A stretch of 64,000 bases of DNA from an uncultured Clostridia bacterium (lineage in GTDB: Bacteria; Bacillota; Clostridia; Christensenellales; CAG-138), in the NCBI GenBank assembly GCA_947168855.1, contig CAMVNO010000001.1, forward strand, positions 201,077 to 265,076, in the 5' to 3' direction. The translations under genes and the position numbers were made by a program. Of this stretch, positions 17,728 through 25,801 are shown one piece after another; position 1 is the stretch's first letter; the number at the start of each line of letters is the position of its first letter. The notes beneath the pieces were generated by a model. That model was given only the letters and a program-made list of their open reading frames with translations. It made no database searches and was not told the DNA's origin.

Positions 17728-19656
17728 ATGATTTGCAAGGAGTGCGGAGCATACAACCCCGACCACGCAACATTCTGCAAGGTCTGTGCTGCCAGTCTGA
17801 AACCCGACGCCGCGCCCAATGCTCCGGAACAAGAACAGCAACCCACCAAGCGGTTCAGCCGTCCGTCCTGGATTGTTCCCGAGCAGTCTGAGCCCGAAGA
17901 GAAGATCGTTGAGAAGCCGGCGGTCAATGAGGCAATTGAAGAAACCGTTGAGGAACCGGTCGCTCCCGTCGAGAAGGAAAAACCCGCAAAGAAAGAGCTT
18001 CCCGAACAGGAAGAAGAAACGCCCGCGCCCATGTGGACGCCTACCCGTTCGCGCAGAAAGCCGGAACCGATGATTCTTGAGGAGGATGACGAGGAGGAAG
18101 CTGAAGATCCTGCGGAATCCGAGGAGGAACCCGAAAGCATCTATAACGAAGAAGAAGCTCTTGAAGAAGAGGAAGATCCGTTCGAGTACGAACCTACCCC
18201 GCCGAAACGCAAGCAGCAAAAGAAGAAAAAGAACACCATGTTCACCGTTTTGCTGATCGCGATCATCGTCGTGATCGTCGGCATTCTTGTTCTCGGCGGT
18301 TATGTGCTGCTGAAGAATCAGCTGAATTGCGGCAACTCTGCTCCGAGGAACAACCCCGACGCGCAGCAGACCGGAACGCAGACGGAAGATCAGACCGTGC
18401 CTTCCGATCCTGCAACGACCGAAGCGCCTGCTCTTGATTCCAAGACCGCGCAGCTCCAGGAGCTGGTTGATCAGAACAACGATGATCTGGTTGTCATTAC
18501 CGTCGTTGTTCCCGCCAATTCCACCCTTGTGATCGATTTCCCGTATCAGGACGATTATACGTTCCAGAATACAGAATCCAAGGAAATGATTCGTAAGGTC
18601 AAGATCCCGGTTGCAGTGTTCTATTCGAATCAGCCGCTCGAAGAATCTACGGTTGTCTTCCAGCCCGATATCACGATCAATCAGGCCGACGGCACCTCTT
18701 ACAAGGTCAATTGCCCGACCTTCACGCGGACATTCCCGAAACTGAACATTACGATCACTGCGCCGATCCCCGAAGGCGAAGAACCCTTCATGGCGCCCGA
18801 GAGCAACATCGTTTCTCTGCAGGGTACGATCGACGATCCGTCGGCGGACGTCTTCATCAACGGCGTGCAGACAGTCGTTTACACCGGCGGCGTGTTCATG
18901 TATGACTACAAGTTTGCGGACGGTGTTTCGGAAGATACCGTGGACACCATCACCATTACCGCAAGCAAAGCCAATTGCGTCGGCGACACCAAGGAAATCC
19001 AGGTACATGCGTATAAATTCGTACCCGAACCCATGACGCTCGTCGTCAAAACCGAAGGCAACGCGCTTCGTACGGATAAGAGCGGCAAGCTGACCGTTAC
19101 GGGCACGACGCTTCCCGGCGCAACGCTTACGGCCACGAGCGACGATGCGGCGAACATGCTTTGCGGCAGCGTCAATGTCGATGCAGAAGGTAATTTCTCT
19201 CTGCAGATCACGGCAGTCGATACCTTCTACGGTACCTCCGTCATCACTCTGAATGCCGAAAAAGAAGGCGCCGAAAGCGCTTCCACGCAATTCAAAGTCC
19301 TGAGAGCATGGTCCGACAGAGACACGTTCCGCAAGCATTACATCAAGAACAAGACATATCTTGAGGTTCCGAAGATCGACGACCTGCTCGCAAACATCAG
19401 CCTTTACGCCACGAATACTTACGGTTATCGTATCTCGGCAAAGGTTGTGGAAGTCATCACGGTCGACGGCGACACCATCGTCAAGATGACGAACAATAAG
19501 ACAAACGAGACCTTGTATGTGCATAAGCTCAGCACAGAATGGAAGCCCGAAGAGAATATCGGTTCGCTGTATAATATCTGGTGCAACTTTACAGGCACCT
19601 ATGCCGATACGGGATGCTGTGAGTTTGACGGCTGGTTCGTCAGAAAAGTCAAGTAA
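17728..19656 (+). CDS. Zinc-ribbon membrane protein with large extracellular region
   Basis: 642 residues. Cys3-x2-Cys6...Cys17-x2-Cys20 form an N-terminal zinc ribbon inside the cell. Next comes a strongly acidic, Pro-rich linker (about 25-155), a basic stop (KRKQQKKKKN), one transmembrane helix (about 172-197), and an outer region of about 440 residues predicted to be mostly beta, with Ig-like segments such as VSLQGTIDDPSADVFINGV and LTVTGTTLPGATLTATSD. AGGAGG stands seven bases before the chosen ATG. The ribbon could couple outside sensing or scaffolding to a cytoplasmic partner, but its function is unknown. Confidence 0.75.
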   Translation: MICKECGAYNPDHATFCKVCAASLKPDAAPNAPEQEQQPTKRFSRPSWIVPEQSEPEEKIVEKPAVNEAIEETVEEPVAPVEKEKPAKKELPEQEEETPAPMWTPTRSRRKPEPMILEEDDEEEAEDPAESEEEPESIYNEEEALEEEEDPFEYEPTPPKRKQQKKKKNTMFTVLLIAIIVVIVGILVLGGYVLLKNQLNCGNSAPRNNPDAQQTGTQTEDQTVPSDPATTEAPALDSKTAQLQELVDQNNDDLVVITVVVPANSTLVIDFPYQDDYTFQNTESKEMIRKVKIPVAVFYSNQPLEESTVVFQPDITINQADGTSYKVNCPTFTRTFPKLNITITAPIPEGEEPFMAPESNIVSLQGTIDDPSADVFINGVQTVVYTGGVFMYDYKFADGVSEDTVDTITITASKANCVGDTKEIQVHAYKFVPEPMTLVVKTEGNALRTDKSGKLTVTGTTLPGATLTATSDDAANMLCGSVNVDAEGNFSLQITAVDTFYGTSVITLNAEKEGAESASTQFKVLRAWSDRDTFRKHYIKNKTYLEVPKIDDLLANISLYATNTYGYRISAKVVEVITVDGDTIVKMTNNKTNETLYVHKLSTEWKPEENIGSLYNIWCNFTGTYADTGCCEFDGWFVRKVK

Positions 19657-19940
19657 TGCGCATCTGGGCGAAAACAATTCAACATCAAAAGATCAAGTCA
19701 GACGTCGTGCGGGAGTTCGCTCTCGCACGACCTTCTGATATAGAGGAATGGATGCCGATCCTCCATGTGCTTTGTCAGGCGCTTGATCTTTCGCGTCCCG
19801 TCATGCTTGAAAAGCACGTGCGGGAACTGGATCAGTTTTCACATACGGTCTTTCGCCAAAGAGATTTTATGGAACCCGTTTCATTCGACCGATTTGAAAT
19901 CGAAATCTTTCCGGAAAAAACAAAGCATGAAATCATTTGA
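19656..19940 (+). CDS. Hypothetical protein, 94 residues
   Basis: Begins on the last base of the preceding stop codon (taATG), with a weak ribosome binding site, so it probably depends on coupling to the zinc-ribbon gene. The sequence is soluble, without signal or membrane segment; it starts MRIWAKTIQHQ and ends in an alternating FDRFEIEIFPEK strand. I do not recognise a family with confidence. The coupled start and protein-like composition favour a real gene. Confidence 0.6.
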   Translation: MRIWAKTIQHQKIKSDVVREFALARPSDIEEWMPILHVLCQALDLSRPVMLEKHVRELDQFSHTVFRQRDFMEPVSFDRFEIEIFPEKTKHEII

Positions 19941-19976
19941 TCACGTCCATACTAACGGCGTGAAAGGAGTGATTTC

Positions 19977-20192
19977 ATGAATATCGTTGCCTTGATCCTG
20001 ATGATAGTAGGTGCTTTGAACTGGCTGCTTGTCGGTCTTTTCAATTTCAATCTGGTAACATGGATCTTCGGAGCCGGATCGGTTATATCGATCATCCTCT
20101 ACATTCTCGTCGGTCTCGGCGGGATTTGGGGCATCATCATGCTGTTTCAGCATAACGTCCGTAAAACGACCTTTATGCACGATGACGCATAA
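19977..20192 (+). CDS. DUF378 family small membrane protein
   Basis: 71 residues with two transmembrane helices. The opening IVALILMIVGALNWLLVG and the later LVGLGGIWGIIMLF match the DUF378 (YuzA-like) family, which is common in Gram-positive bacteria and has no known function. An AAAGGAG site precedes the ATG by eight bases. A strong terminator follows within ten bases. Confidence 0.85.
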   Translation: MNIVALILMIVGALNWLLVGLFNFNLVTWIFGAGSVISIILYILVGLGGIWGIIMLFQHNVRKTTFMHDDA

Positions 20193-20200
20193 CCCGATGA

Positions 20201-20225
20201 AGAAGCCTTCACGGCTTCTTTTTTT
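20201..20225 (+). terminator. Terminator after the DUF378 gene
   Basis: AGAAGCC (20201-20207), five-base loop, GGCTTCT (20213-20219), running into seven T. Confidence 0.88.
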
Positions 20226-20284
20226 ACTGGATTTTTTCAATGTAATCCGCTATAATAAATTATCATATAGGGAGGTCCTGCGGT

Positions 20285-20764
20285 ATGGATTGGATGAAGG
20301 AAACAGACGATCAGCTGCGACGCGGCGCTTTTTTGATGGTGGAAGGCAATCCGATGACGATCGGCTGGGGACAGTTCGGCATCATTTGGAACAAACAAAC
20401 CTTTTCCGTCTATGTAAGGGAAAGCCGATACACGCATGAGCTGTTAAGCCATACGACGACGTTTACGGTCAGTGTGCCGAAGAACGGCACATTACAGAAA
20501 GAGCTTGCTTTCTGCGGGACGAAATCCGGTCGTGATGTCGATAAAGTGTCCGCGCTGCACGCTTCGCTGATGCCTGCGCGCTTCGGCGGACAGGATGGTT
20601 TTTCCGGCTGCCGGTTCCACATTGAATGCAGAATCCTGTTTCGAACGGATCTGGACGAGCACCTGCTCGAAAATGAATCTCTCCTTTCCCGCTACTACGC
20701 GGAAGGCGATTCACATACCATGTATATCGGTGAGATCCTCGGTGTTTGGGAGGAAGCCGAATGA
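20285..20764 (+). CDS. Flavin reductase-like domain protein
   Basis: 159 residues. The pattern GAFLMVEGNPMTIGWGQ, then WNKQTFSVYVRESRYTHEL, resembles the FMN-binding split-barrel (flavin reductase-like) family seen as stand-alone proteins in gut Clostridia. The partner substrate is unknown. A TATAAT at 20251-20256 and a GGGAGG site support an independent start. Its stop overlaps the next gene as ATGA. Confidence 0.72.
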   Translation: MDWMKETDDQLRRGAFLMVEGNPMTIGWGQFGIIWNKQTFSVYVRESRYTHELLSHTTTFTVSVPKNGTLQKELAFCGTKSGRDVDKVSALHASLMPARFGGQDGFSGCRFHIECRILFRTDLDEHLLENESLLSRYYAEGDSHTMYIGEILGVWEEAE

Positions 20765-21255
20765 AACGGCTTTTATCCCTTCTTTTCTGCCTGCTGTTGC
20801 TGTTCGGATGTTCCGGCGAGCCGAAGAACGTCTTCCGCAATTCCGATTTTACGGCCGTTCTGCCGGAACCTTTTGCGCCGGTCGATTCGGTGTCGATGGT
20901 TTGTTTTGCGCCGTACGGCGATCCGCTCCTATCCAGTTCAATCACTTATTATGTCACGGAACAGAACTGGTACTTTGACAGCTTTACAAAGGACGATTAT
21001 GAGGACGCTCTCAAAGCGCTTTGTCAGTATGAATCATTGACCGTCACGGATGCTCACACTTGCCGCGTTGACGGTTTCAAAGCTTACAGGATCTCCGGTA
21101 AAGGTCTGCTGGAACAGGGTACGCACGATCTGATCCTCTATGCCGTCAATGGCGGAAAAACATATTTCTTCACCTTACTCAATCGGGAAGGCGACGATTA
21201 TATCGGTGCATTTGATGCCATGATGTCTTCCCTGCGGTTTACGGAGGGACAATGA
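20761..21255 (+). CDS. Small lipoprotein of unknown function
   Basis: 164 residues. Signal peptide MKRLLSLLFCLLLLFGC with the lipid-modified Cys at 17, then a compact domain with alternating beta strands (SSSITYYVTEQNWYF, YFFTLLNREGDD). Similar lipoproteins in Clostridia carry a PsbP/LpqN-like fold, but I cannot confirm this. The ATG at 20761 overlaps the upstream stop; the downstream SDR start overlaps its own stop, so three genes form one coupled unit. Confidence 0.7.
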   Translation: MKRLLSLLFCLLLLFGCSGEPKNVFRNSDFTAVLPEPFAPVDSVSMVCFAPYGDPLLSSSITYYVTEQNWYFDSFTKDDYEDALKALCQYESLTVTDAHTCRVDGFKAYRISGKGLLEQGTHDLILYAVNGGKTYFFTLLNREGDDYIGAFDAMMSSLRFTEGQ

Positions 21256-21977
21256 AACAAATCGCTTTGATCACCGGCGCATCCGGCGGGATCGGTTCCG
21301 CAATTGCTGCAAAATTTGCTGTCTCCGGATATGCCGTTGTGCTGCAATACAATACAAATCATGCAGCTGTCGAAAATCTGATTGCATCTTTCCCGGCAGA
21401 TACGGACTATCTGTGCCTTTCCTGCGATCTTACCGACAGCGATGCGATTCAGACAATGGTATCGGAGATCCATCGGCGGATCGGGACGATCTCCATACTC
21501 GTCAATTGCGCAGGCGTCGCCTTAAAGCAAAAGCTGTTTTCCGAAACAACGGACGCGGAATACCGCTTGATTTTCGATACGAATGTGCGCAGCATGATGC
21601 AGTTGACGCGGCTTCTCTCCGAGGATCTGCGTCGGAATCACGGCGCGGTCGTGAACATATCTTCCATGTGGGGTGTTTCCGGCGCATCGTGCGAGGTGCT
21701 GTACTCTGCGTCCAAAGCCGCTGTGATCGGTTTTACCAAAGCGTTGGCGAAAGAGCTTGCGCCGTCCGATGTTACCGTGAATGCCGTTGCGCCCGGGCTG
21801 ATTCAAACAGCAATGAATCAGCATCTCTCCAAAGCCGATCTGGACGCGTTTTGCGCAGAAACGCCTCTGAATCGTCTCGGTACGCCCGAGGATGTTGCCG
21901 AAGCCGTATTTTATCTGGCAACGGCACGGTTCGTCACGGGTCAGGTTCTTTGCTGTGACGGCGGGTATACCATGTAA
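21252..21977 (+). CDS. SDR family oxidoreductase, FabG-like
   Basis: 241 residues, a classical short-chain dehydrogenase/reductase. The nucleotide-binding TGASGGIGSAIA, the NCAG strand, catalytic Ser in NISSMWGVSG, and YSASKAAV with the Tyr-x3-Lys pair are all present, and FVTGQVLCCDGGYTM closes the fold. FabG reduces 3-oxoacyl-ACP, but SDRs of this type also act on other ketones; outside a fatty-acid cluster the substrate is open. Confidence 0.88.
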   Translation: MKQIALITGASGGIGSAIAAKFAVSGYAVVLQYNTNHAAVENLIASFPADTDYLCLSCDLTDSDAIQTMVSEIHRRIGTISILVNCAGVALKQKLFSETTDAEYRLIFDTNVRSMMQLTRLLSEDLRRNHGAVVNISSMWGVSGASCEVLYSASKAAVIGFTKALAKELAPSDVTVNAVAPGLIQTAMNQHLSKADLDAFCAETPLNRLGTPEDVAEAVFYLATARFVTGQVLCCDGGYTM

Positions 21978-21991
21978 CAGAGAAAATACAA

Positions 21992-22017
21992 AAGGCGGTC
22001 GGATTACCGATCGCCTT
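21992..22017. terminator. Bidirectional terminator between SDR and ROK kinase genes
   Basis: Eleven-pair stem (21992-22002/22007-22017, one G-U) between convergent genes, with T-rich sequence on each exit side. Confidence 0.7.
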
Positions 22018-22031
22018 ATGTTTTTGCGTGG

Positions 22032-22916
22032 TTATGCAATCAGTCCTGCGCCTACGATTCCCGCATCGTTTCCCGCGGATGCAACAACGATCTCCGGACA
22101 TGTTTCAAAGAAGCATTTCCGTTCTACATCCTTCCGCAGCGGATCAAGCAGGAAGCTGCCTGCACCGCTGACGCCGCCGCCGATTGCGATCCGTTCCGGA
22201 TCGAGCAGATTGATAATCGAGGCGATATAACTGCCGAAATCGTCGATATATTGACGGAACAGATTCAGCGCTTCCTCGTTCCCCTGTCTGGCGGCTTCGA
22301 TTACATCCTTTGCGGACGCTTTCCCGAAGGCAGCACCGTCTTTTCCGAGGCGCGTGGCAGAACAATACGTTTCGGCACAGCCGTCGATCCCGCAGGAGCA
22401 ATGCCGTCCGCCGTTGCGAAGCACCATGTGCCCCGGTTCCGTGCCGTTCCCGCGGCCGCCGCGGAACAGCTCGCCGTTCAGGATCAATCCTCCGCCGATT
22501 CCCGTTCCGATCGTGATCAGCATTGCCGTCCGGGATCCCTGTAATGATCCGATCCGATGCTCCGCAAGCGTCGCCGCATCCGCATCATTGATCAGATTGA
22601 CGGATTTATTTAACTTATCGGACAGCATCGCCGCCAGCGGCGTATGATGAAACCCGAGATTATGCGCATCAATCACGACGCCGGTCTCAGGCGAAACGCT
22701 GCCGGGGACCGCAACGCCGACGCCCGCAATCTCATTCCCGGGAATCCCCGCCTGCTCCAAGATCTTCCGGTACAGCGCTTCACAAGCGACAATCACGGCT
22801 TCGGTACCTTCTCCGCGCGGGAATTTGACAGAGTCCTTTGCAATCAGGCGATTGTTTTCGTCGATGACGCCGGCAGCGATGTTGGTTCCTCCGATATCAT
22901 AGCCAAATCGCAGCAT
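22032..22916 (-). CDS. ROK family sugar kinase (glucokinase-like)
   Basis: 294 residues. The ATP-binding FGYDIGGTNIAAGVID opens the chain; INDADAATLAEH includes the catalytic Asp, and TIGTGIGGGLI and the zinc motif CSCGIDGCAE with its upstream EPGHM define the ROK family. Phosphorylation of glucose or a related hexose is most likely. The ATG at 22916 shares a base with the stop of the TSCPD gene (TGATG). It is the last gene of a five-gene leftward operon. Confidence 0.9.
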   Translation of the reverse strand: MLRFGYDIGGTNIAAGVIDENNRLIAKDSVKFPRGEGTEAVIVACEALYRKILEQAGIPGNEIAGVGVAVPGSVSPETGVVIDAHNLGFHHTPLAAMLSDKLNKSVNLINDADAATLAEHRIGSLQGSRTAMLITIGTGIGGGLILNGELFRGGRGNGTEPGHMVLRNGGRHCSCGIDGCAETYCSATRLGKDGAAFGKASAKDVIEAARQGNEEALNLFRQYIDDFGSYIASIINLLDPERIAIGGGVSGAGSFLLDPLRKDVERKCFFETCPEIVVASAGNDAGIVGAGLIA

Positions 22917-23164
22917 CACTCTTCCACCGCCCTTTCCACGGCAAGCGCAAACTGATCGGCGCAGGACGTGCTGCTCGGACCGCAGGTATTGCCCTTCAGA
23001 ATCTGAACGAGCTTTTCCCGTTCCATGCCCTCTACGAGCTTACCGATCGCTTTCAGGTTTCCGTTGCATCCGCCCGTAAAGACGACGTGATAAACCTTTC
23101 CATTGATCAGATCAAAATCGACCTTGGAAGAGCAGACGTTGTTGACCTTCATCGTGTAATGCAT
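22916..23164 (-). CDS. TSCPD domain protein
   Basis: 82 residues. The chain VVFTGGCNGNLKAIGKLVEG and GPSSTSCADQFALAVERA match the stand-alone TSCPD proteins (TIGR03905 type) related to the C-terminal zinc-binding domain of some ribonucleotide reductases. Conserved Cys are seen in NNVCSS, GGCNG, NTCGP and TSCAD. I use the ATG at 23164, which has an AGGAG site eight bases upstream; an ATG six bases earlier sits too close to that site. It overlaps the acyltransferase gene end by 16 bases. Confidence 0.85.
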   Translation of the reverse strand: MHYTMKVNNVCSSKVDFDLINGKVYHVVFTGGCNGNLKAIGKLVEGMEREKLVQILKGNTCGPSSTSCADQFALAVERAVEE

Positions 23165-24366
23165 TCCCATTTCTCCTTTCTCATATGCAGAATCAATTTA
23201 GCCATAGGCTTTTCTATTCCGTATGTAACCAATGCGGCAACGATCCCGGCAATCACCAGTCCGGTAATCGTAACGGTCCATTGCTTCGATGCGCCGCCGG
23301 CAGCAATGTCTGCCCCGCTTTTTGCGCCGAACGCCGTACAGAGCTTCACGATCAGCCATTGGTGCCAAAGATACAGGTTATAGGAAACGGCCGCAATCGC
23401 TGCAAGTACGCGATTATCCAGGATCCTGCGGATCGGTCTGATCGAAATCGCGGCGCCGAGCAGGAATACCGTGAATACAAGCGACAGAATCATTCTGTTC
23501 TGCATTTGCCAGACCTGCTGATGCGCAGCGTCTCCCGAAGCGGCACAGGCTTGAAACAAACGGATCAACGCGTACAGCGCGGCGACGGCCGCGATCGTTC
23601 CGAGAATCGACGGGATCGCCTTATGACTGACGCGCTCGGCGTACCAGACATACAGGTGCGCCGCCATCATTCCGTTTGCGAAGACCGGCAAAAACGTCAA
23701 AAACCGATTGACCATGATCCGCGATTCGCCGAGCGCCGGAGAAACGGCGATCGTAAACCAGATCCCGCACAGCACCATGGTCGCATATACGAGAAGCGGT
23801 CTTCTGCCAAACGCTCTTGCAAGCAACGGAAAGATCAGATAAAATGCGACCTCAATGCATACCGTCCACATGACCGCCGTGATCGCCGTGAACAGATAGG
23901 TATCGTTGAACAGCATCTGTGTAAAGGTCAGATGCGTCAGAAGATCCTTCAGCGCGAACGACGCCCTGCCTTTGTACGCTCCCGTTGCCATGGCGACCGC
24001 AAACATGACGATCACCGCAAAGAGATAACTCGGCACGATCCTGGCGAACCGTTTTTTGAAAAAGGTTTTGACCGGATCGACCGGCGTGCCGCAGAACGTG
24101 TGTCTCGCATACGGCAGATACAGCACGAACGCCGACAAGAGCAACATCAGATCGACGCACAGATATCCCACGCGCCGCATAACGTCCGGATTGACCTGCT
24201 TCACGCCTGCCCACGCAAGAAACGGCGTCTGATAGACGGGCATCAGCCATGTCTGCTGCCAGAAATGAAACCACAGCACGCACAGAACCCCGAGCGCGCG
24301 AACGCCGTCCAGCACTCCGACATGCGTCGTATCGACGGAAAAAACCGACGTCCGCAATTCCTTCAT
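23149..24366 (-). CDS. Acyltransferase 3 family membrane protein
   Basis: 405 residues, about ten transmembrane helices, of the OafA/YrhL group that O-acetylates extracellular polysaccharides or peptidoglycan. The diagnostic N-terminal LDGVRALGVLCVLWFHFW holds the catalytic His, and KKFFARIVPSYLFA-like basic motifs (KKRFARIVPSY) follow. Its start overlaps the stop of the SGNH hydrolase gene by four bases. Acyltransferase plus SGNH hydrolase is a recurrent pairing for adding and removing or shuttling acetyl groups. Confidence 0.9.
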   Translation of the reverse strand: MKELRTSVFSVDTTHVGVLDGVRALGVLCVLWFHFWQQTWLMPVYQTPFLAWAGVKQVNPDVMRRVGYLCVDLMLLLSAFVLYLPYARHTFCGTPVDPVKTFFKKRFARIVPSYLFAVIVMFAVAMATGAYKGRASFALKDLLTHLTFTQMLFNDTYLFTAITAVMWTVCIEVAFYLIFPLLARAFGRRPLLVYATMVLCGIWFTIAVSPALGESRIMVNRFLTFLPVFANGMMAAHLYVWYAERVSHKAIPSILGTIAAVAALYALIRLFQACAASGDAAHQQVWQMQNRMILSLVFTVFLLGAAISIRPIRRILDNRVLAAIAAVSYNLYLWHQWLIVKLCTAFGAKSGADIAAGGASKQWTVTITGLVIAGIVAALVTYGIEKPMAKLILHMRKEKWECITR

Positions 24367-25070
24367 ACCGATTCCCTCCGCACCGAACGCCGCGCATATT
24401 CCCGCAGGATCGCTGTGATCTTCGGATCGCCTTGCGTTTCGGCAGCCGCCGCATCCTCGATCGCCTTCGGATTCTTTCCCTTTTCAAAGCGCACGCGGAA
24501 ATCAATGACGCTGTCCGAAAGCTTTGAAAGATCGGTTTGTCCCGTCAGCAATGCCGCAAAGGTTGCGGCGATCAGATAGTCGCCGTACGGCGAAGCATGC
24601 GATCCGTCGAACCAGTAGAGATCGATCTCCGGATGCTCCGTGCGCAGCGCTTCAAACAGCTCCGCGATCGGCGAAAGAAGCGCATGATGCTTTTCTGCAA
24701 GCGTACGGTAAATGCCGCTGATCAAAGGCGCTTTCTCCGGTTCGTCCCGCTTTGCCCATGTCATGTACAGCACCGGCTTCGTTCCGACGCGCTCGCACAG
24801 ATTGACGAGTTTTTCAAGCGGCGGCTCCGTTTCCTCGATCGGCGGGATCGGATGTCCGAACTGCTGGATCACGCAATAATCATACCGACCGTACAGAAGC
24901 GCAAACCGCACGGAAAAGTACTCTTCGCAATGCCAATCCAGCCTGCGGTTTGAAAACGCAAGCATCGTGACGTCCGTCTGTTCGCCTGTAAGCGCTTCGC
25001 ACATCTTCGCGAACAGATGCGGCATGTCATTGAAATAGGTATGGCTGTTGCCGATAAAGAGTACCTTCAA
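24363..25070 (-). CDS. SGNH/GDSL-type hydrolase
   Basis: 235 residues. Block I is FIGNSHTYFND, with the nucleophile Ser in GNSHT instead of GDSL; block V is WFDGSHASPYGDYLIA, with the catalytic Asp and His. No signal peptide is seen, so it appears cytoplasmic, unlike many esterases that work on the cell surface. Its overlap with the acyltransferase gene suggests joint action on acetyl groups (inference). Confidence 0.82.
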   Translation of the reverse strand: MKVLFIGNSHTYFNDMPHLFAKMCEALTGEQTDVTMLAFSNRRLDWHCEEYFSVRFALLYGRYDYCVIQQFGHPIPPIEETEPPLEKLVNLCERVGTKPVLYMTWAKRDEPEKAPLISGIYRTLAEKHHALLSPIAELFEALRTEHPEIDLYWFDGSHASPYGDYLIAATFAALLTGQTDLSKLSDSVIDFRVRFEKGKNPKAIEDAAAAETQGDPKITAILREYARRSVRRESV

Positions 25071-25085
25071 TGCAAAATCTCCGTT

Positions 25086-25406
25086 TTAATCCCACTCGAT
25101 CGCGCCGATGCTCTCGAGATACGCTTCGCTGTAGTCCATGTAGTCCTCTACAAAGCGCATGCAGTACATCTTCTGCTCCTCGAACGATTTCTGCATTTCC
25201 GCAAACAGATACTCGAACGCCTTGTCGTCGTCATAAACCTCGCCGTCGTTGACGCCGTTCTCTTCCATGAAAGTTTCGTCGAGCTCGACGATGCGATCCA
25301 GCATCTGATCAAAGACCTCTTCCTTCAGGATCAGGAAATCTCCCTGCTCCATGAATTTCTGTTTGATAAACTTTTTTGCGTTTTCCACGCTGTATTCCTG
25401 TTCCAT
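25086..25406 (-). CDS. Acidic hypothetical protein, 106 residues
   Basis: A soluble, very acidic helical protein (segments EENGVNDGEVYDDDKAFEY and FEEQKMYCMRFVEDYMDY), without signal or membrane segment. GGAGGT stands about six bases before the ATG. It is the first gene of the operon leading through the SGNH hydrolase, acyltransferase, TSCPD and ROK genes, with a 15-base gap to the next. No family recognised. Confidence 0.65.
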   Translation of the reverse strand: MEQEYSVENAKKFIKQKFMEQGDFLILKEEVFDQMLDRIVELDETFMEENGVNDGEVYDDDKAFEYLFAEMQKSFEEQKMYCMRFVEDYMDYSEAYLESIGAIEWD

Positions 25407-25472
25407 ATGGACCTCCGTATTGTTGATAACCGGATTATACCACAGTTTTGCAAAGGTTGCTACTGTTTCGCA

Positions 25473-25709
25473 TCAATTTTTTGCGGCGTCCACAAACCAT
25501 CGTGCGCCCTCAAAGAACAGAAACCGCTTTCTGCCGTTGATCAGACAGGTATACCGCACGCCTCGCCCGCCCGCGCCGATACAGACGGCGTGCCGCTCGT
25601 CCAGAATTTTCTGGATTTCAAAGCGGCGGCCGTCCTGCCAATGCACGATGTGCGGACTTGTATGTCCGCTTTCGTCCGTATAGCTTTCGACTCCGACATA
25701 TACCTTCAT
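25473..25709 (-). CDS. SOS-controlled DUF6504-like small protein
   Basis: 78 residues. The core HIVHWQDGRRFEIQKILDER, then GVRYTCLINGRKRFLFFE and ARWFVDA, resembles small proteins (DUF6504-like) usually found beside Y-family DNA polymerases in Clostridia and Actinobacteria. No polymerase is adjacent here. The ATG at 25709 follows a GGGGA site; a longer frame would run through the operator. A near-consensus promoter with a LexA-type box directly upstream predicts induction by DNA damage. Biochemical role unknown. Confidence 0.75.
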   Translation of the reverse strand: MKVYVGVESYTDESGHTSPHIVHWQDGRRFEIQKILDERHAVCIGAGGRGVRYTCLINGRKRFLFFEGARWFVDAAKN

Positions 25710-25724
25710 GCTGTCCCCATAATG

Positions 25725-25738
25725 CGAACATATGTTCG
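25725..25738. promoter_or_regulatory. LexA (DinR) SOS box
   Basis: Perfect 14-base palindrome CGAACATATGTTCG, matching the Gram-positive SOS consensus GAACnnnnGTTC. It lies just downstream of the -10 box of the leftward promoter, where bound LexA would block initiation. Confidence 0.85.
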
Positions 25739-25745
25739 TATTATC

Positions 25746-25773
25746 ATTATAGCACATTTTCGGCTCTTGTCAA
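25746..25773 (-). promoter_or_regulatory. Promoter of the SOS-controlled gene
   Basis: Minus strand TTGACA (25768-25773), 16-base spacer, TATAAT (25746-25751). Both hexamers are perfect, so expression should be strong when LexA leaves. Confidence 0.8.
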
Positions 25774-25795
25774 CGCAGGAATAATCGGATATACT
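25767..25795 (+). promoter_or_regulatory. Leaderless promoter of the MBL lipoprotein gene
   Basis: TTGTCA (25767-25772), 17-base spacer, TATACT (25790-25795), then six bases to the ATG at 25802. Its -35 box overlaps the -35 of the divergent SOS promoter by five bases. Confidence 0.6.
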
Positions 25796-25801
25796 GTTTT
25801 T

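Noticed and set aside
17713..19677. A 654-codon open frame on the minus strand
   Set aside because: Antisense of the zinc-ribbon protein gene; the sense frame has a promoter, RBS, zinc ribbon and membrane helix.
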